This document shows, in pieces, positions 32,058 through 40,716 of a DNA stretch of 64,000 nt. Position numbers and translations under genes: made by a program. The notes beneath the pieces are model-generated. The model had not been told where the DNA came from. It saw only the letters and a program-made list of their open reading frames with translations, and did no database searches. Position 1 is the stretch's first letter; the number at the start of each line of letters is the position of its first letter. The stretch is from Edaphochlamys debaryana (lineage: Eukaryota > Chlorophyta > Chlorophyceae > Chlamydomonadales), in assembly GCA_016858145.1 (NCBI GenBank), contig JAEHOE010000038.1, forward strand, positions 248,001-312,000, in the 5' to 3' direction.

Positions 32058-33654
32058 ATGAGACGACGACTTTGGCCCGGATGGCACGCATGCGGTGTTT
32101 GGACTCTCCTGGCGCTGGCGCTGCTGGCAGCTGCTGAAGTGTGCGCTACAGAGGAGACAGCAAAGGCGGAGCATGGGGTAGGCACAACACACCCTCCTGG
32201 GTGGGGCATGCCCCGGGTCTCTCGATGGTTCCCAACGGGCAGGGCCCGTCCCCAGCCACGGCGGCCCCAGCCGGTCCCCTTCCCCACTAACACCTGTTGG
32301 GCCCCGCAGGTCGTGTCAGTGGAGAATGCGCACGCACCTGGGGAGACCGTGGCGGTTAAGCTTACCCCGGTGGAGAAAGCCAAGCGTCGGACCAAGGTGC
32401 GTTCCCACGCCCGCCTCAACCCTAACCCCCATCATCTGGGAGCAGCCGCCCTGCACCAACTCGCTCTCCACGCCTACTACCCAGAACGCAACTTCCCTTG
32501 TTGCATGTCCTTGAGTGAAGCTGCGTTGAATGGCCCCGGCTCCGCCATCCAGGCTGAGGTGAAGCAACTGGCTGAGATGGTGAGGGCGCTGCCGGAGGTC
32601 GCGGGGGCTTCGGTGGCGGCGGTTTCCCGGGAGATGCTCGTGGTCACGCCCACGTCCAAGCAGGACATGGAGCAGGTGCGTGGGTGTGTGGGTGTACGGG
32701 TAGCGCATGTACGCCAGTAGGGCCCGTTTATTCTAGGGGCAGGACGCAGGTGCACATTGGCTAGAGGGAGGGACGTTGTGGCCTTGGGGCCCGTGGGAGG
32801 GCCTTTGTGGCCGAGCAGGCCCGAGGGGTGCGAGCATGCCACGTGAGCAGGCGCAGGATGGCGTGTGTGGGCGTGTCTCCGTTCTCTTGGCACGGCCGTA
32901 ACGCCCATCCCGCCGTGTGGGAATGAAGGCGCGGCCCCTACCTAGCCTTGTAGCTCTGTGATTCGCGCGCTCACCTGCGCCTTTGCCCCAACACAGCTCA
33001 AGAAAGCGCTACTGGCACAACCCGAGGTGTACGAACTGGAGATCGGCGATGACATATTCCGGCGAGATGGCGCCAAGCCGTACGACGAGCTGCAGCGGGA
33101 GATGCTGGCGCAGGTGGGTGGCTCCATGCTTGAAGCCGGGGGTCGCTACGCTTGGGTCAGTTGCGAGCAGTGATTCGCATCACCAAGCCCCTGTGCCCTC
33201 ACGGCCTTGCCTTCCGACGCACTCGCTCCAAACCCAGGCTATGAGCAGCACCCGCAGCAAGGTCGCGGAGAAGGTCAAGCACAAGCTGCAGAACCTGTTC
33301 AGCCGCAAGAAGAAGAAGAAGCGGTCCTTCAAGGAAGCGGCCACAACGGGCCTGGGCGAGGATGGGCCGGCCGATGCCGGCGCAGGCCGAGGCGGCGAGG
33401 TGGCGGATGGCGAGGGCGGGGCAAAGCGAAAGGGAAGGAAAGTGGAGCGGGGCAAGGGCGAGGGGATAGTGCCTGGGTCGAAGCGCCAGGCTGGTAAGGA
33501 GGGGGATGGGGGATCTGAGCTCGGGAGGCGGTCCAAGCGGCGCCGGATGCGGGAGCGCAGGAGCACGAGGGGGCAGCAGGGCGGAGGGGATGGCTCGGAT
33601 GGGAGCGGTGACGGTGACGGGGACACGGAAGGTGCTTATGGTGCTGAGCTGTGA
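32058..33654 (+). CDS. Signal-peptide protein of unknown function with a very basic C-terminal region
   Basis: Five exons give 287 aa: 32058-32177, 32310-32396, 32553-32675, 32997-33113, 33238-33654. The N-terminus is a typical signal peptide (TLLALALLAAAEVCA). The middle has two short conserved-looking blocks, a hydrophobic/acidic helix (EVKQLAEMVRALPEVAGASV) and VYELEIGDDIFRRDGAKPYD. The last exon starts with a Lys/Arg-rich stretch (VKHKLQNLFSRKKKKKR) and continues as Gly/Glu/Lys/Arg low complexity with several KR clusters. I do not recognise the family. A secretory signal combined with a nuclear-type basic tail is unusual; the protein may be ER-resident, membrane-attached or matrix-bound. 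The acceptor of exon 3 is the least certain splice site. A TGTAA lies 110 nt after the stop. Confidence 0.65.
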
Positions 33655-33695
33655 TGGCTGTTGCGTAGTAAGGGAGCAAGCGCAAGTCCGTGCAG

Positions 33696-33880
33696 TGACT
33701 GATCAGGCACCTTCGCAGTTCGCATGCATTGGGCGCTTGAGCACATCGGCCAGTTGCTTACATTGTAACGCACCACGCACAGAAGGGTGATGACTCCGTG
33801 CGTGTCACGCGTCCCTCGTCCCAGAGCTCTAGCGTCACGGCCGTACAACCGGCCCTCCTCTGTCAGTCGAGTGAACATGA
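33696..33880. repeat. Diverged direct repeat, copy 1
   Basis: Shares ordered blocks with 33947-34068: TCAGG-ACCTTCGC, GGCCAGTTGCTTACAT, GGCCGTACAAC, GCCCTCCTC-GTCA and GAACATGA/GACATGAAGAG. Copy 1 forms the 3' flank of the + gene; copy 2 is the 3' flank of the - gene at 34095. Confidence 0.7.
33764..33768 (+). terminator. Poly(A) signal TGTAA
   Basis: TGTAA 110 nt downstream of the stop codon at 33652-33654. Here TTACA and TGTAA stand back to back (33758-33768), so the site could serve either strand. Confidence 0.6.
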
Positions 33881-33946
33881 GAGTGCAGGGGTCTGGAGGC
33901 CGTCCGGGCCAACCAGGCACCCTTTGCGATCTGGCAGCAAATCCTC

Positions 33947-34068
33947 CTGATTGGTCAGGTGCCTTCGCGTTCCAGATGTGGCCAGTTGCTTACATGCGTC
34001 CCCCGTGGCCCCATTTGGCCGTACAACAAGCCCTCCTCGGTCATCTTCCACTGACATGAAGAGGGTCA
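33947..34068. repeat. Diverged direct repeat, copy 2
   Basis: See 33696-33880. This copy carries the poly(A) signal used by the neighbouring minus-strand pherophorin gene. Confidence 0.7.
33990..33994 (-). terminator. Poly(A) signal TGTAA (minus strand)
   Basis: TTACA on the + strand, i.e. TGTAA on the - strand, about 100 nt after the stop codon of the gene at 34095-35912. Confidence 0.6.
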
Positions 34069-34094
34069 CTACGCTACATACCCCTCGGCTGCTC

Positions 34095-35912
34095 CTATTG
34101 CAAGTGAGAATAGAAGGCCGGGCAGGTCTCGTACTTCTCATCTGACAGAGCCGCCAAGCACGTGTTCCCACCGCACAGCGTCTTGAGGTCGGTGCACGTG
34201 CTACCCGCATGCTTGTAGATGCGGAGCGACAGAGTGAAGGAGCGCACGACGTTGGGAGCGGGGGTCAGCTTGGTTGGCTGCGGTCAGGGGGGTGGGAATC
34301 AAGGGTAGCCTGGGTTAGAAGAGGGCCAGGGGAGTCCGTGGCACCGCGTTGGCGGTCGGGACACCGTGTGGCAGCTCAGCGCGGCCCAACAGCCATGTGC
34401 TCACCTCCACCATCCAGAACTTGATCAGTGGCACCCCGTTCTTCCGGGCCTTCTGAAAATGAGGATACATCTCCGTCGCGTTATGGGCGGCCTGGGAACC
34501 GGGGTAGCGGGCGAAGGAGGGGGGGGGGCGGGAGGAGCGGAGGGGTGGAAGGGGAGCGACTGGAGTCGTGGGGGCCCCAGCAGCCGCGTGGGCTACCCTC
34601 GCCATGACTCACTCCAGGCATTCCAGACAAGCTCCCTCGCGTGTTATGGTCCCCCCTCACCGCGTTTGGCCCACCCTTACCCTTCCTATAGCAGGCTGCC
34701 CCAGCGCCGCTGTACCCCAGCCCCCTCCACGCTCCGCTTGCCCAACCACGCCTCACCGCTCCCGTCTCCTCCCAGATGAACATCTTTACAGTGTCTTTGC
34801 TGCTCATCAGGTCCTTTTGGCAAGCGTTAGACACCTTGTTGGGGCACAGAAGGAGGGACATGGGAAGTGAGCAAGCAAGTTGCCGTACTGGACCGAAGGT
34901 GAAGGGAGGGTGCCACCCTCGGCCTTGCCTGTGTCCTTCTTGGGGCCTTGCCTTCTGCATGGGTACTCACCGCAAGCATGAAGGAGTAGAAAGGGGTCGC
35001 GCACTCAGTCGAGACTGCATTGTCCTTCTTCTTGCGCTCCAAGACGTCCTTGCATAGGCCGTAGCGCTCGATGATGTTGAACGCATACTCCCTGTACTCC
35101 GAGGTACTGATGGGGCCGGTCGTGACGCTGGGACTCATAAAGTAGGCCGTATCCTTTGCGGTCGCACACCAAGGGAAAGCCTGCAGGACAGAGGAGCTAG
35201 GTCAGGAGGGTGCAAGACAGGCTGCAGACTCGTGGGATGCAGGGCAGGCTGGGATTCGTGGGATGCAGGGCAGCCAGCTTCCTTACAGCAGGCAGGCAGG
35301 GGCTTGCAGCAGGGTGCTTGCCTCCCGTCTTCCTACCTTGTGAGCCAGTTTCTTGTCGGCGTTGACGAAGGGCGTTCCTTTGATGCGTGTGCCCGTCAGG
35401 TTGTCCATCGAACCCAGTGTCATGTCGCCCATCGCCATGCGGCGGACCGTGGAAGCTGCTGATGAGCGAGGGAGGACGAGGGGCGAAGGAGGGGGGCACA
35501 GGGGGGGACGGAGAGGGGTCGGGCCGCGTGTCAAGACACAGCGCCCGCGGGACAGGGCCAAAACTGCCGCTCTCATAGATGTCTCGACTCTGATATGGAC
35601 GAACAGGTTTACGGCGGGGTGCACAGCGCGCCGGGTGTGTGGCCTGTCCTCGCAACAGCGACCATCGGCCATCGGGGATAGGTAAAACCCTGCCCCGGTC
35701 CAACCCTCTCCGACTGGCAGTATGGACACGACTCTGTGACGTGTTCGCGGCTGGAAGACAGCGGCGGGGCATTTGCTAGCGCCGAAGCATGGCACAGTCG
35801 GCGCGCAAGTGTTGCAGCTATGAGGACAGCTCTCACCTTGTACATCGACAAGTGTAAGAAAGACGGCAGCAACCGCGTAGGCGAGAAGTGTTGTTGCAGA
35901 CATCCTCAACAT
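34095..35912 (-). CDS. Pherophorin-domain secreted protein, paralogue A
   Basis: Six exons on the minus strand give 251 aa: 35837-35912, 35337-35458, 34971-35180, 34757-34834, 34405-34491, 34095-34277. A signal peptide (TTLLAYAVAAVFLTLVDVQA) is followed by a Met-rich motif (RRMAMGDMTLGSMDNLTG) and a domain whose order of Cys and hydrophobic blocks fits pherophorins (DUF3707): FPWCATAKDTAYF, EYAFNIIERYGLC, CATPFYSFMLAV, and the typical ending CTDLKTLCGGNTCLAALSD then CPAF. Pherophorins are extracellular-matrix glycoproteins of volvocine algae; this one lacks the long hydroxyproline rod. Two N-glycosylation sites (NLTG, NATE) are visible. The exon-2 acceptor may be 3 nt further on, since two AGs are adjacent. 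It is a close paralogue of the genes at 37602 and 40717. Confidence 0.75.
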
Positions 35913-36394
35913 CGTCGCTAGGAGCTCGTGAACTGAACGCCGCTCGTGCTGCTAGTAAGGTTATGACACAGAGCTTGAGGCGCCGAGGAAGGGCGACTGC
36001 ATGACACGGCTGATTTGTATGGGCTAAACAGTCATACCGTACGGCAGCCTGTGTCCCCTGTGTCATGCGCAACGTCCTGCCGCTGCGGCTTAAGATGCAA
36101 CCGGGGTTTACTGGTGGTCGCAACAGGCTCCGTGGGCTTGGGCGCTTGAACCGATCCCTGGAGGTCGCGTGCGTGAGTCCTCGTGAGTCACGGCGGGTCA
36201 CCCGAGGGGGGGGGGCTGGGACCGTGCGTGCCCTCTCGCTGCCCTTCGCAAAACCGCCCTGCAAGTGTGCCCCCCAAAGCCTATGGACCAGGGCTCCTTC
36301 ACAGCAAGCCCCAGCCGGGTTCAGGACAGGGTAAGTCAACATCCATGGTTACAATGCCTGCCCGGGATGGTTGGGCGCTTCCACAGCACCCCCA
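35913..36394. other. Upstream flank of paralogue A
   Basis: Contains the promoter and 5' UTR of the minus-strand gene at 35912. No TATA box or further exon could be recognised with confidence. Confidence 0.45.
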
Positions 36395-36406
36395 ACGAAC
36401 CCCACG
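36395..36406. repeat. 12-bp target-site duplication, left copy
   Basis: ACGAACCCCACG, identical to 37226-37237. The retroelement tail begins at the next base. Confidence 0.85.
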
Positions 36407-37225
36407 AAATAGAAATAGAAATATCTAACGCCGGGTTACCCCTGGCGTGGGTTAAGGAGGGCGGGTTGGTCAGACCCGCCACCATGGGGGTGCCTCCGCA
36501 CCCTTTGTGCTCATCCTGGCCGGAGGGTCCTGTAGGTTTTCACGATGCTCTTGAGGCGGCTCACCGCGTGCCGGTGCAGGCTGTGGCAGCAGGCTTTTGC
36601 CTCGGTGGCCGTGACGCCCAGTGTCTTAAGCAGGGGGTTGAGGGTGAGGGGCACAGTGCCGGTGTGCCCTAGTGTGACGATGGTCTGTCGGGAGTAGTGG
36701 ACGGTCCAGCAGTCGCTCCGCAGCAGCTCGGCGAGGTGCGCGTGTTGTGAGAGCTTCTCTTGCAGCTTTTGGGCGTGGGCCAGGTCGTTGCAGTACCCAA
36801 CTTCGATCAGGTAGATCGGGTAGTGGGATTTGTCTGCAGGGGCTTTGTAGTCCTTTTTATCGGTGTTGCGGCTGGGGAGGTTGGGGATGAACAGGATGTC
36901 GGGCCGCATGCGGTCTGTCTATGTGCTGCCCTGGCCGTTGGGGGCTAGCCAGCCGGGTAGGCGCTTGCCTGAGGCGTATTCCGGGGCGGTGTCAGCCCGC
37001 CCGGCGTCCATGAGCATGAACCCGCCCCCCCGGTTGCCGGCTTGGAGGCAGTCTGCAATGATTCGGACGGCTCCGTCGTGCCTCAGGATGTACAGTCCTT
37101 GCATGAAGGCGTGGAGGCAGCCTCCCAGCAGATGTCCGATGGTCCCGCACCGCCGTTCGCCGTTGGCGCTGTGGCAGTGGGGGCAGTTGCTGTCGGGGAC
37201 GTGGCCGTAGCGTTTGGCTAGGGCG
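36407..37225 (-). pseudogene. 5'-truncated retroelement copy with target-site duplication and in-frame stop
   Basis: Read on the minus strand, this 819-bp insertion starts inside the RLE module at ALAKRYGHVPDSNCPHC and runs to the end of the ORF (stop near 36511), a 3' UTR and a TATTTC-unit tail. The protein aligns throughout with the C-terminus of the element at 1-3921: CCHC knuckle, YILRHDGAV, RPDILFIPNL, YLIEVGYCNDLAH, VTLGHTGTVP. A TAG codon at 36919-36921 interrupts the frame just before RMRPDI, so it cannot make the whole module. A perfect 12-bp direct repeat flanks it (36395-36406, 37226-37237). It sits between pherophorin paralogues A and B. Confidence 0.88.
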
Positions 37226-37237
37226 ACGAACCCCACG
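37226..37237. repeat. 12-bp target-site duplication, right copy
   Basis: ACGAACCCCACG; the point where similarity to the full element's protein begins coincides exactly with this boundary. Confidence 0.85.
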
Positions 37238-37601
37238 CACTTAACCAACAACAGTCCCCCATCCTGGGTCTGCACTCTGCTGGCCTGTTTTTCGCGTTGC
37301 CCCGTTTCCCCTTCCCCCATCCTGTCTCTTCCCCGTCAACTCCAGTCCATGGTGCACAAGTCAAAGGTCACGCACCGCATGAAACGGGAGGCATGAGACC
37401 AGGGCAGCCATAGTACAAGAGGCTTTAACCACACCTCTGCCCGCTCTCCACGTCCTCCTTATGCCCACGTCAGTCGTCACCCTTACCACCCCGCTTCTCC
37501 AACAGCACCCGCCTCCTTTGTTTCAGGCCCCGCTGCTCCGTTGCTCTTGCAGCATCGCTCTTTCCTCAGTCCACAACCGAGCCTTCTGTGCCTCTTGTGT
37601 C
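37238..37601. other. 3' flank of paralogue B
   Basis: Pyrimidine-rich stretch downstream of the minus-strand stop at 37602. No exon or TGTAA in the right orientation was found. Confidence 0.4.
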
Positions 37602-39935
37602 CTACTTGAAACGGGAGAAGAAGGCGGGGCACGTCTCATACTCTTCATCTGACAGAGCCGCCATGCAGGTATCACCGCCGCAGAGCGTCTTGAGGTCGGT
37701 GCAGGTGCTGCCCGCATGCTTGTAGATGCGGAGCGACAGGGTGAAGGAGCGCACGACGCCAGGAGTCGGGGTCAGGTGGTTTGGCTGCGAGGAAGGGGTT
37801 GGGTAGGGAAGCACCATGAGGGTCACAAACTGATTGACCCGTATAATGTGATGCACCCGGCCATGTGCGTGTGGTTGCTTCCAGCTTCTCTTCTCCCCCC
37901 GGCTGCCCACCCGTCCGCTTCTGATTCTTTAATCCTTGCAGAGATAGCACCTCCCGCCTGGGGTGGGAGCACCCCCTTGCTACGAGCCCCCTTTCCCCCG
38001 TCCTGTTCCCGCTTCCCCCCTGCTGTCCCCACGCACCTTGATGAGGTACTTGAGCAGCGGCACGCCCGTGTTGTGGCCCTTGTGGGAGTGCGCGTACATC
38101 TCGGTGGCATTGACGCCGGGCTGCATGCAAGCAAGATGCCAGGATACGAGCAGGTGTGATGAGCTAGGTCCCGGTATGCATGGGTCGACACGCGGGGCGA
38201 TGCTAAGGTCAGAGGGCGGACGCAAGCAGGGGTGACGCAGCAAGTGCCCTCCCTGCATCCAGCCGATCCAGGGGGGCTCAAACACTCTGCTTGGAATCGT
38301 GTGCAACGGAGCCACGACCCCTTGGTTTTGCGAGCTCCGCCGCGCGCTCCTGCACCCCCATGCGAACACTCGGTAAGCTCCCCACAGGCACAGGTCTGCG
38401 TAGTCCGCGGAACACGCCCTACGCCACAACCAAGCGCTTCGCTTCGTTAATGTCTTCTACCCCCATGCGTATGCCAGCGCAGGCCCCGCCCTCAGTGACA
38501 ATCCTACCCACCTTGTCCTCCCACGAGAACATCCGCACGGTCTTCACGCTCATAATTGCCTCGTGACACACGTCGGACACCTGGTGAAGACGCATGAAAG
38601 GGAACAGCAGGGAGGCGGGGGCCGCGGGGCGGGCATGCACACATCGGCGGGGGGCTACCTCTATTGACCTACCTCTACCCTACTGGGTGCGGCCAAAGAG
38701 TGGCCGGTGGTGGGGCGTTGATTAACCGCCCCCTTAACCCCGAAGTGGGGCAGTGGCCCCGTGCCCCGGTCCCCTTGCCCTGAAGCCAGTGGCCCCTGGA
38801 CCAAAACGTTCACAAGACGTCCTCACACACTGTTTCAAGCGTATGCCCAGCACTGGTAAGCCATGTTGCCGCCGTTCCCGGCCAGGACCACGGGCTCTTA
38901 GTTGCCTCTACGTTGTGAGAGCTCACCGCAATCATGAATGAGTAGAAGGGGGCCGCGCACTGAGTCGATACGGCCCCGGCCTTCTTCTTGCGCTCCAGGA
39001 TGGTCTTGCAGAGGTTGTAGTTCTCGACCAAGTTGAACGCATACTCAGCGTACTCCGGCGTGTTGGCAAGCATGCTCACCACGGGCTTGAGGAAGTACGC
39101 CGTGTCCTTGGAGGTGGCGCACCACGGATAGCCCTGCCGTGCGCAGCCGAGCAACGAAAGATCAGCATTGGCTATACGCTTTAACACGGCTAGAGCTGCT
39201 CATAGCTTGCTGGTGGAGGTATGACGGGCGGCGGCCTGGAGGGGCATCCGAGATGGACCCAGGTTGCCGGAGAGCACGAGGCCATCCAGACCCCATGCCC
39301 CACCTTGCGAGCCAGCTTGCGCTCGGCACTGATGAAGTCTGTGCCTGGGATGACTGATCCTGTCAGGTTGGTCATAGAGCCCATGGGCATGTCGCCCATC
39401 GCCATGCGGCGGGGTGTGCCGGCTGCGCATTGGGACGGACAGGGGTCGTGGCGGGTGCACCAAGGGCTCAGTGCGTGGCGGGGGTGCGGGGGAGAGCGGG
39501 TAAGGGTTGGCAGCCGGTGTAGGCGCGCATGCCTCGCCTTGCAGACAGTTTTTGTCAACGGATTGTGCTGGGGATGGTGGGAGGCGCTGGGGCGCGCGCG
39601 AGGGTAGGTAGGGACGCGCCAAGGGGGTGGGTCAGCGAGGGTCAGAGCGGGGTCAGCGGTAGGTGCCAGTAGCGCCTCCCAATACTGCTCTCTACCGCCC
39701 CAACCAAGCCAATCTCTCTCTGCTTTGTATACCCATAGTAGTATTGGCATTAGCGGCTGAGGCGCGACATGCGGCACCGCACGGTGCGCCAGGGCACGGC
39801 ATGGCGAGTTACAATCGGTGTCGCGGTACGTTTGCACGCGTGCTCAGACGGCCCTGAGGCCCTCGCACCTGAAGGAGTCACTGCGCAGACGGCTAGGAGT
39901 AGGGCGACGCCCGCAAGGACAAGGCGTGGTGCCAT
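37602..39935 (-). CDS. Pherophorin-domain secreted protein, paralogue B
   Basis: Six exons on the minus strand give 242 aa: 39869-39935, 39304-39422, 38927-39133, 38512-38580, 38037-38120, 37602-37784. Exon borders and phases match paralogue A one for one. A signal peptide (LVLAGVALLLAVCAVTPSA) precedes RRMAMGDMPMGSMTNLTG and the pherophorin-type domain: GYPWCATSKDTAYF, EYAFNLVENYNLC, CAAPFYSFMIAV, NATEMYAHSHKGH, and CTDLKTLCGGDTCMAALSD then CPAF. Likely a secreted matrix glycoprotein without a proline-rich rod. The intron 38121-38511 holds a copy of a dispersed repeat (38360-38460). It is divergent from paralogue C, with 781 bp between the start codons. Confidence 0.78.
38360..38460 (+). repeat. 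Dispersed repeat family R, copy 1 (in a pherophorin intron)
   Basis: Shares GCGAACACTCGGTAAGCTCC, GTCTGCGTAGTC-GCGGAACACG, CCCTACGCC and AAGCGCTTCGCTTCGTT with the reverse complement of 43882-44040, and in weaker form with 54394-54552. Confidence 0.82.
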
Positions 39936-40716
39936 CGCTATGGACGTTCAGGAGTCGCGGTGCTCGGCACCGACGTGTATGACTGAGGCTGTGTCAGCTA
40001 TTGTAGTTCAGACATAGCCGGGTCGACGGCAACTGTTTCTGGCCTCACTGTTTTTGTTTGTAAGGACCCAGCCAACTCGCCTGCCTGGCCCTGCGTGGCG
40101 TGTTCAGGTGCGAAGCCCTCTTTGGGCAGAGTGAGGAGGGTACTGAGGGCGACGATAATTCCATCTGCCGCAGCCGCGCTGGTCTCTTTCTGCCTCTTTC
40201 CCGCCGCCTTCTGAATCTTGCGGCTTCTGCAACCGTACGCCGCTGCGGCCGGGGTGGGGGCGAAAGGGGTGCTTGCCGGGGGCGACCGGGGGCAGGAGGC
40301 ACTGACCGTGGGGCCGGGAGGGGATACGGCAGACGACCAGGTGGACGACATCCTGTCTCACTGGTCCTTATACACCGCCCTCGGGTTAAGCGCTTAGTGC
40401 AATTCACGACCCTGTTGCTCGTCCCCTCTGAAAGCGGTCCCAGCTGGGGGACGTCGCGCTCGACTTTCGGCCCTAAAACCCGTTAAATCGTTGAGTCCCC
40501 AATGTTTACCTCAGCCAAGCTACAGCGTTCAAGTTTCGAAGCGAGGCGCAGGGTTGGCACATGCCCGTGGCCGACCACGCAACGTGAAGCGAACGGGCGA
40601 TTACCGATGCAGTGTTTTCGCGGGGATGGGCTCAGCATATAACGCCAAATGCTACACATTCTGCGCTTAGTTACTCAGTTCACAGCATAGGTACCCGCGC
40701 ATACGCCAGGAGAGAC
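39936..40716. other. Divergent promoter region between pherophorin paralogues B and C
   Basis: This 781-bp gap holds the promoters of both genes. A TATA-like box for C lies at 40636-40642. A minus-strand open frame (39998-40351, 117 codons, Ala/Pro/Ser-rich) is present but has no family signature and stops 63 bp before gene B, so it is not called as a gene. Confidence 0.5.
40636..40642 (+). promoter_or_regulatory. TATA-like box of pherophorin paralogue C
   Basis: CATATAA lies 75 bp before the ATG at 40717, consistent with a transcript start near 40665. Confidence 0.45.

Noticed and set aside
39998..40351. 117-codon minus-strand ORF between pherophorin paralogues B and C
   Set aside because: No family signature, Ala/Pro/Ser-biased as expected by chance at this GC content, and it lies in the promoter region of gene B.
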